Source: Acidimicrobiia bacterium
GTDB taxonomy: Bacteria > Actinomycetota > Acidimicrobiia > IMCC26256 > PALSA-555
Direction: 5' to 3'
NCBI GenBank assembly: GCA_040881685.1
Contig: JBBECS010000003.1
Location: 23,472 to 87,471, forward strand
DNA: 64,000 nt
Below the pieces are notes generated by a model that worked only from the letters and a program-made list of their open reading frames with translations, searched no databases and had not been told where the DNA came from. Below, one piece after another: positions 17,393-25,318 of the stretch. Positions within the stretch are counted from its first letter, which is position 1, and the number at the start of each line of letters is the position of its first letter. The translations under genes and the position numbers were made by a program.

Positions 17393-17420
17393 CCCCGCTC
17401 TTGGCGCCTGCGGCCGCCTC
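17393..17420 (-). repeat. intercistronic structured repeat, copy 4 (short; GGDEF-EAL gene to phoH)
   Basis: Truncated copy with GGCGCCAAGAGCGGGGAT on the minus strand preceded by a GC-rich imperfect stem. It occupies the gap between the GGDEF-EAL stop codon (17419-17421) and phoH. The box has one change (A for G). Confidence 0.45.
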
Positions 17421-19761
17421 AAGACGCTGCTGAAGAGGGCGCCGGGCTCACTTGCCGAACCAACACGGCTGAGGATCTGGCACTCGCCGGGTCCCCAACC
17501 GGCCGCTCGAGGAGCAACTCGATCTCCTCCGGCGGAGCCGGATGCGCGTAGAGAAAACCCTGAGCGTGCCCGCACCCCAAGACGACGAGCTCGTCGCGCT
17601 GTTGCTCGGTCTCGACGCCCTCCGCAATCGCGACGATCCCGAGAGCGCGAGTCATGGTGATGACAGCCGTCACGATCGCTCCGTCTACAGCATCGCGGCC
17701 GAGGCCGTTTACGAATGATTGGTCGATCTTGACTTGGTCGACGGGAAGCGTCTTGAGGTAGGTCAGCGACGAATATCCGATGCCGAAATCGTCGACCGCG
17801 AGGCGCACGCCGATGCCGTGAAGCTCGAGTGCGGTGGGAACGACTGTTGCGTCCATGAGGCTGCGCTCGGTCAGCTCCAACACGATCTCGCGCGGTGAAA
17901 TGCCTGCAGCATCGATGGCTTGCGCAACCTCGTGCGCGAAGTCCGGCCGTTGCATCTGCTGCGTCGCCACGTTGACCGAGATCGGAAGCGAGCCCAACGC
18001 AGGATGTGATTGCTGCCACCGTCGGCGCTGTCGGCACGACTCCTGAAGGACCCAGGCGCCGATCGGAACGATCAGACCAGTTTCCTCGGCCATGCTCAGG
18101 AACTCCTCGGGCGCGAGCAAGCCACGCTCGGGGTGCTCCCACCGGAGCAGCGCTTCCATGCCCACACACACGCCGGAGTCGATCTCGATGATCGGCTGGT
18201 AGAACACTCGAAACTCGCCGTTCACGATCGCACGCTCAAGTGTCTCCTCGATCGTGAGGCGTGCGTGCGCTCTCCCTGCGAGACGGGCGTCGAACAGCTC
18301 GAAGCGGTTCCGGCCGTTCTCCTTCGCGTGGTACATCGCCGCGTCGGCATCGTGCAGGAGCCCGTGACCGCGGGTCTCTCCGCGGCCGACGGCGACTCCG
18401 ATGCTCACCGTGATGCTCAGCTCACTCCCATCGCCCTGGTGCAGCGGCACTGCGAGGCCGGTGACCATCCGTTTTGCCACCACCGCAACTTCGGCGGGAT
18501 CTCCAAGTGCTTCGCAGAGCACCACGAATTCATCGCCACCGAGTCGCGCCACCGTGTCGCCGGGTCGAACCAGGGTCCGGAGACGACCGGCCAATGCGAC
18601 GAGCAGCTCGTCGCCGACGGCGTGCCCGTACGCGTCGTTCACCACCTTGAAGCCGTCGACGTCCAACAACAGCACGGCGACCTCGTTGCCATCGCGCCTG
18701 GCGCGCCCGAGCGCTCCTTCCAGCCGGTCATTGAGCAGCGCCCGATTGGGAAGCCCCGTCAGTGAGTCGTGGAGCGCCTGATGACGTAGCTGCTCCTCGT
18801 AACGTTTCCGCTCCGTGATGTCGGAATGCAGTACGACTGCACCCCCTGCCTCGGTCCGCATCGGCAAGACATCCATCGCGAACCAACGGTCTTCGTTTCG
18901 GCCCGAGGCTGGGTACGCGAGCTGATACCCATCGTGCGTTCCGGCGAGCACCGCACGAACCCCCGCGGCCACTTCCGCAGAGCCCTCGACACCAGCACGC
19001 GCCGCTTCATCGCACGCCGCTAGGTAGTCAGTCCCGACCGCGTACCGACCGGCCGCCGCGCCGCTCGCGAGCATGTATTCGTCCCAGGCGGCATTCACCA
19101 TCGAGATGACCCCGGCCGCGTCGAGCACGGCCGTTGGCCCCGGGATCGATTCGAGCACCGCGTTGGCAGTCCGCTCGCTCTCCCTCAGCTCATCCTCGAT
19201 GCGGACCTGGTCCGAGATGTCGCGTGCGATCACTTCAGCCGCCACGAGGACTCTGTGCTCATCAACGACCGGAACGGTGTAGTGCTCCGTCCACACCCAA
19301 TGGCCATCCCGGTGTCGGAGTCGAAGGCGCAGCCGATGGTTCTCGTCCGTCGGGCTGCGCATCATGGTTGCAGCCGAGCGTCGGTCTTCGGGATGGAGCA
19401 TTTCGAACATCAGCGCGGTGTCCGAATAGAAGTCCTCGGCCGTCCAGCCCGTGATCGCGAAGACTGCGCCACTGACGTAATCGAACCCAGGCTCGGGCAG
19501 GAAGCGGAACCGATAGATCATGTCGCTCGCGCGCTCGTCCAGCGCGCGCAACGCAGACTCGCTCTCGGCCAGGCTCCTGAACGTCACGTCGCGGTACTGC
19601 GTGCTGAGCGCAGTGCGCGACCCACGCATCGTTCGGTGATCCCGGTGCTTCGTCAGTCGGTGGATGTCCAACGCTTCCTTCTGACATGGAGCGTTGAGGG
19701 CGGTGTCTGGGACCCCGAGACGGCACCGAGTCGGTGTCGTGGCCGCCTCTAGCAGACTCAC
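17419..19761 (-). CDS. PAS-PAS-GGDEF-EAL cyclic-di-GMP enzyme
   Basis: 780 residues without membrane helices: two PAS domains (about 75-190 and 195-315), a diguanylate cyclase domain with intact RLGGDEF (GGDEF at 408-412) and an EAL phosphodiesterase domain (EALLRW from about 536). The inhibitory I-site RPGD lies exactly five residues before GGDEF. In the EAL domain the key residues appear intact: SVNVATQQ, LTERS, VDDFGIGYSSL, KIDQSF, AEGVET, QGFLYAHP. It may therefore synthesise and degrade c-di-GMP, with PAS-sensed input choosing direction. GTG 19761 gives a poorly conserved 45-residue N-terminus; ATG 19629 is a possible alternative. A BldD homologue with a c-di-GMP motif lies 127 bp upstream. 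Confidence 0.92.
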   Translation of the reverse strand: MSLLEAATTPTRCRLGVPDTALNAPCQKEALDIHRLTKHRDHRTMRGSRTALSTQYRDVTFRSLAESESALRALDERASDMIYRFRFLPEPGFDYVSGAVFAITGWTAEDFYSDTALMFEMLHPEDRRSAATMMRSPTDENHRLRLRLRHRDGHWVWTEHYTVPVVDEHRVLVAAEVIARDISDQVRIEDELRESERTANAVLESIPGPTAVLDAAGVISMVNAAWDEYMLASGAAAGRYAVGTDYLAACDEAARAGVEGSAEVAAGVRAVLAGTHDGYQLAYPASGRNEDRWFAMDVLPMRTEAGGAVVLHSDITERKRYEEQLRHQALHDSLTGLPNRALLNDRLEGALGRARRDGNEVAVLLLDVDGFKVVNDAYGHAVGDELLVALAGRLRTLVRPGDTVARLGGDEFVVLCEALGDPAEVAVVAKRMVTGLAVPLHQGDGSELSITVSIGVAVGRGETRGHGLLHDADAAMYHAKENGRNRFELFDARLAGRAHARLTIEETLERAIVNGEFRVFYQPIIEIDSGVCVGMEALLRWEHPERGLLAPEEFLSMAEETGLIVPIGAWVLQESCRQRRRWQQSHPALGSLPISVNVATQQMQRPDFAHEVAQAIDAAGISPREIVLELTERSLMDATVVPTALELHGIGVRLAVDDFGIGYSSLTYLKTLPVDQVKIDQSFVNGLGRDAVDGAIVTAVITMTRALGIVAIAEGVETEQQRDELVVLGCGHAQGFLYAHPAPPEEIELLLERPVGDPASARSSAVLVRQVSPAPSSAAS

Positions 19762-19888
19762 GTCAGATCGAGGCGAGCGCTCGTATCCCCCAGATCTTCG
19801 GCGCGCCTGGGCAAACCCTCAACCCAATTTTTCGCGGAGAGTGGCCTAACTTGACGCCGAGCGTGGGATATTGGCCCTCGGGGTCGGG

Positions 19889-20377
19889 CTAGGAACCCAC
19901 CCTGAGGCCCAGCTGGAGCAGGTGGGCCCCGAACTCCTCGGGCTTGCGGCCGAGCACGGCCGCCAGCACACGCAGGTCGTCGCGGCGGATGGTCAGCATC
20001 CGACCGTTGAAGTCCTCCCGCTGGCGTTGGATCGTCGCCGCATATCGGGAGAGCACCGCAGCGTCGGGGTGCTCGAGCTGGTTCAGGCGCACCAGATCGA
20101 GGGTCATCGTGGACGCCATCGAGGTGTCGATGCGGGTCAGGTCGATCTCGACCTCGGCCCCGTCCTTGGGCAGCAGCTGATCGGCCGGCACGTCGTAGAG
20201 CTGGGCCAATCGCATGAGCCGGCCCACGGACAAAGCGCGCTCCCCCCGCTCGTAGGCCCCCAGCACGGACGCCTTGAACTCCTGCCCCGACCGGGCCTCC
20301 ACGTCGTGCAAGGACAACCCCTGTTGGCGCCGGATTGCCCGCAAGCGCTCCCCAATATGGGCGCTAGTACTCTTCAC
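19889..20377 (-). CDS. bldD: BldD-like transcriptional regulator with c-di-GMP-binding motif
   Basis: 162 residues in the two-domain BldD layout. Residues 5-70 are an XRE-type HTH (ERLRAIRRQQGLSLHDVE, then SVLGAYERGERALSVGRLMRLA). The C-terminal domain contains RYAATIQRQREDFNGRMLTI followed by RRDDLRVL, exactly matching the RXD-X8-RXXD motif (Arg120, Asp122, Arg131, Asp134) that binds a c-di-GMP tetramer in Streptomyces BldD. In Streptomyces, c-di-GMP-bound BldD represses development genes; targets here are unknown. GTG 20377 is chosen because the HTH begins a few residues later. The neighbouring GGDEF-EAL gene on the same strand suggests a linked signalling module. Confidence 0.85.
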   Translation of the reverse strand: MKSTSAHIGERLRAIRRQQGLSLHDVEARSGQEFKASVLGAYERGERALSVGRLMRLAQLYDVPADQLLPKDGAEVEIDLTRIDTSMASTMTLDLVRLNQLEHPDAAVLSRYAATIQRQREDFNGRMLTIRRDDLRVLAAVLGRKPEEFGAHLLQLGLRVGS

Positions 20378-20438
20378 GCTGCTGTACCCCCAACCGTCGA
20401 ACCCCGCGCGGAGCGTACCAAAGAACCCCGTCCAATGC

Positions 20439-21209
20439 TCACCCTCCGTGGCCCCCCTCCCTGGGGATGGCCCGGCGCAGGCCCGTGAGGGCCGCCGCGG
20501 CGGCCACGGCGGCGGTCTCGGCCCGCAGCACATGGGGCCCGACCCCCAGCCGGAGAACGGGTCCGAACGCCCCGAGCTCGGCTTCGTCCAGGCCTCCTTC
20601 CGGTCCGACGACCAGCAGCCACCCGCCGGGGCCGGGATGGGGCAGAGCGTCGGGCGGACCACCCTCGGGGTCGGCCACGACGAGACCGGGGCGACCGGCC
20701 AACGTGCCGATGTCGGCGACCGGCTCGACCACCGGCACGCGCGCCCGCCGCGACTGCATCGCCGCTTCGTGCGCGGCGACCCGAAATCGCTCGGCTGCGG
20801 CGCGGGCGCGGGCATCGTCCCATCGCACGATCGATCGCCGCGCGATCACGGGGGCGATCCGGTCGACGCCGAGCTCGGTGAGACGGGCAACGACCGTCTC
20901 CGGCTTGTCGCTCTTCGTCAACGCGAACGCGACGGCGAGCGACGGCTCGAGGCACGGTTCCATCCGCGGCGCTCCGTCCGCGCCGATCGTCATCGATCCT
21001 CTGCTCACGCGCTCGACGCGGTAGGTGCGCCAGCGTCCGGCGCCGTCCGCCGCAGTTACAAGCTCGCCGACACGGAGCCTCCGCACACGCGCGAGGTGGT
21101 GTCCGTCGGTTCCCGTGATCGTGAGCTGGTCGAGGAGTGGGCCTTCGACCACGACGTGCGCGGCGGCGAGCTCGCGTGCCGCCCAGCCCGGCTCCACCGA
21201 CGCCGACAC
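20439..21209 (-). CDS. rsmE: 16S rRNA m3U1498 methyltransferase RsmE
   Basis: SAM-dependent SPOUT-fold enzyme that methylates U1498 of 16S rRNA. 256 residues: an N-terminal PUA-like part (TGTDGHHLARVRRLRVGE) and a C-terminal knotted domain with LLVVGPEGGLDEAEL and LRAETAAVAA forming the SAM site. GTG start at 21209, 8 nt after the dnaJ stop, so it is probably the last gene of the hrcA-dnaJ-rsmE operon. Confidence 0.95.
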   Translation of the reverse strand: MSASVEPGWAARELAAAHVVVEGPLLDQLTITGTDGHHLARVRRLRVGELVTAADGAGRWRTYRVERVSRGSMTIGADGAPRMEPCLEPSLAVAFALTKSDKPETVVARLTELGVDRIAPVIARRSIVRWDDARARAAAERFRVAAHEAAMQSRRARVPVVEPVADIGTLAGRPGLVVADPEGGPPDALPHPGPGGWLLVVGPEGGLDEAELGAFGPVLRLGVGPHVLRAETAAVAAAAALTGLRRAIPREGGHGG

Positions 21210-21217
21210 GCTCGTGG

Positions 21218-22321
21218 TTAGCGGAACGCGGACCGGAAACGCGAACGAACGCCCTTCTCCGGCGGAGCAACCTCTTCGCCGCGCAGCTCTGCGAGGCGGT
21301 GGAGCAGGGCGGCCTCCTCGTCGGAGAGGCGCGACGGCACAACCACTTCCACGCGCACGAGCAGATCGCCGCGGCCACGACCCCGGAGCGACGGTACGCC
21401 GGCACCCTTCACTCGGAAGACCTGGCTCGGCTGCGTGCCCGGCGGGATCGTGAGCTCGGTTGAACCTTCGAGCGTCGGGATGACGAGGAGCGCTCCGAGC
21501 GCGGCTTGCGCGACAGAGAGCCCGTGCGCATAGATGAGGTCGTCGCCCTGCCGCTCGAAGTCGGCATGCTGCGCGACGCGCACGGTCACGTAGAGGTCGC
21601 CGGGTGACCCACCTCGCGGCGCGGCCGGCCCGCGCTCGGCGAGGCGCAAGCGCTGCCCATCGTCGACGCCGGCCGGAACCTCGACGTCGATCGTGCGGGT
21701 CGCTTGCACCCGACCGTCGCCGCGGCAGTCACGGCACTGGGACAGGATGCGACGGCCGTTCCCTGCACAGACCCCACACGGCGCTGCGGTCACGATCTGA
21801 CCCAGGATCGAGCGTCGCACCTGGCGAACCTCGCCGCTGCCACCGCAGGCGTCGCATCTCGTGGGGTGCGTGCCGGGCTCACAGCCCGCCCCGTCGCAGC
21901 GGGAGCAACCGACGGGGAGCCGGGCCTCGATCGTGTGGGTGGTGCCGAAGGCCGCCTGCTCGAGGGTCAGTTGCACCACCGCTTCCGCGTCAGGACCGCG
22001 GCTCGGGCCCGCGCCGCGACGTGAGCCGAAGGGGTCGCCGCCGAAGAACGCGTCGAAGAGATCACCGAAGCCGAACGCGTCACCACCAGGGGTTCCCGCG
22101 CGCGCCTGGCCTTCGCCGAAGAGGTCGTAGCGCCGTCGACGCTCCGGGTCGCGCAGCGTCTCGTAGGCAAGGGAGATCTCCTTGAAGCGCTCCTCGGCCT
22201 CGGGATCGTTGTGCCCGCTGTCGGGGTGGTACTTGCGCGCGAGGTCGCGGAAGGCGCGCTTCAGATCGTCCTCGGTCGCGGACCGACTGACGCCGAGGAC
22301 CTCGTACAGGTCTCGGGTCAC
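21218..22321 (-). CDS. dnaJ: chaperone DnaJ (type I)
   Basis: Hsp40 co-chaperone that stimulates DnaK ATPase. 367 residues: J-domain (1-70) with intact HPD in ARKYHPDSGHND, a Gly/Phe-rich region, a zinc region with four Cys motifs (CSRCDGAG, CDACGGSG, CGVCAGNG, CRDCRGDG) and a C-terminal substrate-binding domain. No dnaK or grpE lies nearby. Overlaps hrcA by 4 bp (ATGA), so it is co-regulated through the upstream CIRCE. Confidence 0.96.
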   Translation of the reverse strand: MTRDLYEVLGVSRSATEDDLKRAFRDLARKYHPDSGHNDPEAEERFKEISLAYETLRDPERRRRYDLFGEGQARAGTPGGDAFGFGDLFDAFFGGDPFGSRRGAGPSRGPDAEAVVQLTLEQAAFGTTHTIEARLPVGCSRCDGAGCEPGTHPTRCDACGGSGEVRQVRRSILGQIVTAAPCGVCAGNGRRILSQCRDCRGDGRVQATRTIDVEVPAGVDDGQRLRLAERGPAAPRGGSPGDLYVTVRVAQHADFERQGDDLIYAHGLSVAQAALGALLVIPTLEGSTELTIPPGTQPSQVFRVKGAGVPSLRGRGRGDLLVRVEVVVPSRLSDEEAALLHRLAELRGEEVAPPEKGVRSRFRSAFR

Positions 22322-23337
22322 GACAGGTGCCGGCCGAGCTGCTGCGACACCGCCGTGACCGCGGCCAGCGCGTGCCGGTAGTCCATGCGCGTGGGACCGA
22401 GCACACCGACGATGCCGGCGCCGCCACCCTCGGCCTCGTAAGGAGCGAGCACGATCGAGCAGTCGCGCAGCTCGTCGAGACGGTTCTCGGATCCGATGCT
22501 GACCATGAGCCCGCGGTCGAGCAGCTCACGCACGAGTGACACCACCACGACTTGGTGCTCGAGCATCTCGAGGAGCCTGGCCGCGCTCTCGGTCGTGGCG
22601 AACGCCTCGTGCTCGGCGGCGAGCCGGCTCACGCCACCTACGTACAGAGGCTCCGACACGCTCTCCGCCGCGAGTCCGACCAGCGCGTGGTGCCCGGCGG
22701 TGATCACCTCGTCGACGACCGCGTCGCCGCTCGCCGGTGCGTCGGGGAGCAAACCCCACGGGCGTCCTCGCAGCGCAGTGTCGAGCGCGGCACCGGCTGC
22801 GCTCACGCGCCCGTCATCGGGATCGCGGTCGAGGTGGAGCACGTGCTTCTCCACCGAGCCGTTCGAGAGCACGGCCACGAGCAGCACCACACCGGCTTGC
22901 AGAGGGACCAGCTGAACGCTCCGGACGAGCCCGCGGTCGGTCTCAGGCGCCATCACCATCGCCGCGTGACGGCTCACTCGCGACAGCAGCTGGCTCGTCT
23001 CGTGCAGCAGATCCTCGAGCGCTTGATGCGCAGACGCGAAGAAGTCGGAGACCACACGTCGCTGCACCGGCGGTAGACCGCCCGTGGGCGCGTAGCGGTC
23101 CACGAAGAACCGATAGCCCTGGTCGGTGGGGACCCGGCCGGCCGACGTGTGCGGCTGGCGCAAGTATCCCTCGCGCTCGAGGACGGTCATCTCGTTGCGC
23201 ACCGTCGCGCTCGAGACGCCCAGGCCGCTCGCTTGGGCGATGGTCTGGGACCCGACCGGCTGGGCCGTCTCGACGTACTCCTCGACGACGGCCTTGAGGA
23301 TCGCGGCCTTGCGCTCGTCGAGCTCTGGTTGCTCCAT
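22318..23337 (-). CDS. hrcA: heat-inducible repressor HrcA
   Basis: Represses chaperone operons by binding CIRCE; activity depends on GroE in characterised systems. 339 residues: winged-helix N-terminus with ASGLGVSSATVRNEMTVLEREGYL and QPHTSAGRVPTDQGYRFFVD, then the HrcA dimerisation/GAF-like domain. ATG 23337 is chosen because conserved sequence starts at ERKAAILKAVVEEYVETAQP; in-frame codons further upstream would run into the operator. A CIRCE lies 43 bp before the start, so the gene is autoregulated. Confidence 0.96.
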   Translation of the reverse strand: MEQPELDERKAAILKAVVEEYVETAQPVGSQTIAQASGLGVSSATVRNEMTVLEREGYLRQPHTSAGRVPTDQGYRFFVDRYAPTGGLPPVQRRVVSDFFASAHQALEDLLHETSQLLSRVSRHAAMVMAPETDRGLVRSVQLVPLQAGVVLLVAVLSNGSVEKHVLHLDRDPDDGRVSAAGAALDTALRGRPWGLLPDAPASGDAVVDEVITAGHHALVGLAAESVSEPLYVGGVSRLAAEHEAFATTESAARLLEMLEHQVVVVSLVRELLDRGLMVSIGSENRLDELRDCSIVLAPYEAEGGGAGIVGVLGPTRMDYRHALAAVTAVSQQLGRHLS

Positions 23338-23379
23338 GGGGGCTCCGGCTGGCCCCCGGGCTGGAACGGGGGCGCGTGC

Positions 23380-23406
23380 TTGGCACTCGATGTTATCGAG
23401 TGCCAA
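23380..23406. promoter_or_regulatory. CIRCE operator
   Basis: Perfect inverted repeat TTGGCACTC-N9-GAGTGCCAA (arms 23380-23388 and 23398-23406), matching the CIRCE consensus TTAGCACTC-N9-GAGTGCTAA with one symmetrical change. It is the HrcA binding site controlling hrcA-dnaJ-rsmE. Confidence 0.95.
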
Positions 23407-23430
23407 CCCAGGGTCCGCGCGGACCCCTGC

Positions 23431-24180
23431 CTACGCGAACGAGCCCTCCAGGACATGGCGGCCCTCGGGGGTGCTGCTGCCCGGCGATTCCTCGACGGTG
23501 ATGGCGAAGCCGCGGGCGCCGCGAGGCCCACGGAAGGCGGCCAGCTCGACGTCACGGCCGAGCACGCCGGCCGACACCATCACCGGTCCGTCTGGATCAT
23601 CGGTTACCCCCCAGAGCTGGTACGTGCGCCCGCGCGCCACCCGAGGCAGGCGCACCGACATGAGGAACCCCTCCCCGTCCGGCATGGTGACCAGCGTCGC
23701 CGCGGCGCCATCAAGGGACTCGAGCCGCAGCGTGCGCGCTCGCGGGTCGGTCATGGCCGCGATCGCGGCTCGTTCCATCCCGCGGTGACGGACGCTGCGC
23801 GCCATCGACTCCAACCGCTCGTCCTGTCTCGCGAGCTCGTCGGACAGCACAACCGCGGTGATCGCCGCGGCGGCCGCGCTCGCGGCGGCAAGTCCGGCCG
23901 TGACGCGCATGGCGAGCCGGCGACGCCGGATCGGCACCGCGAGCGGTGGCGGCTCCTCCGCCAACGCCTCTTCGATTCGCGCCCAGACGGTGACGGGCGC
24001 CTCGGTCTCGACCTGCGCCAGGAGCGCAGCCGTCTCCCGCAAGGCGGCCAACTCCTCGCGCGCGTCAGGTGATCGCGCGAGCCACTCTTCAACCTGGTCG
24101 CGCTCGTCGCCGTCGACCGCGTCGAGCGCGTGCGCTCCGAGCAGCTCGTGCAGCTCGGTGGGGGTCAGCTCTCGGCCCAC
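23431..24180 (-). CDS. RskA-like anti-sigma factor
   Basis: 249 residues. The N-terminal cytosolic domain starts with ELHELLGAHALDAVDGDERDQ, typical of RskA-type anti-sigma domains; one membrane helix spans about 90-112 (Ala-rich); the extracytoplasmic RskA domain carries TYQLWGVTDDPDGPVMVSAG and a FAITVEESPGSSTPEG end. It should sequester the adjacent ECF sigma factor until released by regulated proteolysis. Its start overlaps the end of the sigma gene by 16 bp. Confidence 0.9.
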   Translation of the reverse strand: MGRELTPTELHELLGAHALDAVDGDERDQVEEWLARSPDAREELAALRETAALLAQVETEAPVTVWARIEEALAEEPPPLAVPIRRRRLAMRVTAGLAAASAAAAAITAVVLSDELARQDERLESMARSVRHRGMERAAIAAMTDPRARTLRLESLDGAAATLVTMPDGEGFLMSVRLPRVARGRTYQLWGVTDDPDGPVMVSAGVLGRDVELAAFRGPRGARGFAITVEESPGSSTPEGRHVLEGSFA

Positions 24181-24758
24181 GGTCCCCCGTCCCCGGTCGC
24201 GCCGCTGGCAACCAGCGAGTCGCGCAGGCGGGCAAGCCCCGCGCGGATCCTGCTCTTCACCGTTCCCTCGGGTTGTCCCAAGAGAACAGCCACCTCTCGG
24301 TACGAGTGCCCACCGAAGTACGCGAGCTCGATCGCCGCGCGCTCGGACTCGCCGAGCTCGGCGATGGCCACGCGCACGTGCTCGGCCAGGCTCAGCTGTT
24401 CGATCTCGCGCTCGAGGTCGTAGTCGACCTCAGGGCGGCGGCGCGCCTCGCGCTGCTCGCGCGTTCGACGCGCCGACTCTGCCCGAACGAGGTCCACACT
24501 GCGGCCGTGCGTCTGGGCGAGCAGGTACGCGCGTAGAGACCCGCGCCCAGGGTCGAACTTCTCGGGTTCGTTCCAGAGGCGGAGGAACACCTCTTGGACC
24601 ACGTCTTCGGCCAGGGTCCGTGTGCGGAGGATGCGCAACGAGAGACCGAACGCGGCCCCGGCGTGACGGCGGTACGTCTCGGCGAGCGCGGCCTGATGGA
24701 AGCGGCCAATCGCCACGACGAGCTGGGCGTCGCTCGCCTCTCGAGGGTCGTCGCTCAC
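24165..24758 (-). CDS. ECF-family RNA polymerase sigma factor, SigK-like
   Basis: 197 residues. Region 2 (about 25-90) includes LAEDVVQEVFLRLW and region 4 (about 125-185) includes ELGESERAAIELAYFGGHSYREVAVLLGQ, then GTVKSRIRAGLARLRDSL. It resembles SigK-type ECF factors, which pair with RskA anti-sigma factors, as found directly downstream. Target promoters are not evident in the window. It is divergent from the small orphan gene at 24866. Confidence 0.93.
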   Translation of the reverse strand: MSDDPREASDAQLVVAIGRFHQAALAETYRRHAGAAFGLSLRILRTRTLAEDVVQEVFLRLWNEPEKFDPGRGSLRAYLLAQTHGRSVDLVRAESARRTREQREARRRPEVDYDLEREIEQLSLAEHVRVAIAELGESERAAIELAYFGGHSYREVAVLLGQPEGTVKSRIRAGLARLRDSLVASGATGDGGPWAES

Positions 24759-24853
24759 GGGCTGCCTTCCGAGCCGGCTGACACCAGTGGTTCGGCCCCC
24801 GAGCCGGTCCCGGATGTCCGGTGTTCTCTACCGGCGCGCTCGATCGTCTCGCT

Positions 24854-24859
24854 TAGCCT
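24854..24859 (+). promoter_or_regulatory. -10 element of the 149-residue orphan
   Basis: TAGCCT, 6 nt before the GTG start; predicted leaderless transcript. Confidence 0.45.
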
Positions 24860-24865
24860 GCCCCC

Positions 24866-25315
24866 GTGCGAATCGCGACCGCCGCGAACGCCACCGTGGC
24901 TGCGTGGCTGCGGCAGGCCATCGACCGTCCGTCGGGCCGTCTGTGGGCGCGGCGTCGCGTCGCCGTGGAATCGCAACGGTGTCATCCTGAGCTCCTCGAC
25001 CGCCTTCGGAGCCTCGCGGAGCAGCTGCCAGGGACACTCCTCCGCTTCGTCGGCGGCATCCCCGTGCTCGTGCACCCAGGCGGCGTCGTGTTCGCAATCG
25101 CGGCCGGGCAGAACTGGATGGTGTTGCGACTTCCGACCCATGTGCACTCGGCGGTCGTGCGCAGCGAGTGGGGCAACCGCGGCCTGGTGGGCGACTGGGT
25201 CGATATCGACCCGTGGCTCACCGACATACCCTCGCGCGATGGCTTGAGTCGAGTGCGTGGATGGGCGTTGGCGGCGTACTCGTACGCCGCCGAGCTCGAG
25301 CCACGCAGCCGTTGA
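24866..25315 (+). CDS. uncharacterised 149-residue protein
   Basis: Function not recognised. A soluble protein with an Arg/Ala-rich N-terminus and a conserved-looking central block PGTLLRFVGGIPVLVHPGG, then FAIAAGQNWMVLRLPTHVHS and GDWVDIDPWLTDIP. No signal peptide, membrane helix or catalytic motif was seen. It is divergent from the ECF sigma gene and convergent with lepA (stops 3 nt apart). The reading frame is supported by GC-biased third positions and a -10 element right before the start. Confidence 0.7.
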   Translation: MRIATAANATVAAWLRQAIDRPSGRLWARRRVAVESQRCHPELLDRLRSLAEQLPGTLLRFVGGIPVLVHPGGVVFAIAAGQNWMVLRLPTHVHSAVVRSEWGNRGLVGDWVDIDPWLTDIPSRDGLSRVRGWALAAYSYAAELEPRSR

Positions 25316-25318
25316 GCG

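Noticed and set aside
24168-24185. GGGCCGAGAGCTG at the sigma/anti-sigma overlap as a further repeat copy
   Set aside because: Only the core of the box matches, the GCGG end is missing, no hairpin is present, and the bases are needed to code the start of the anti-sigma factor.
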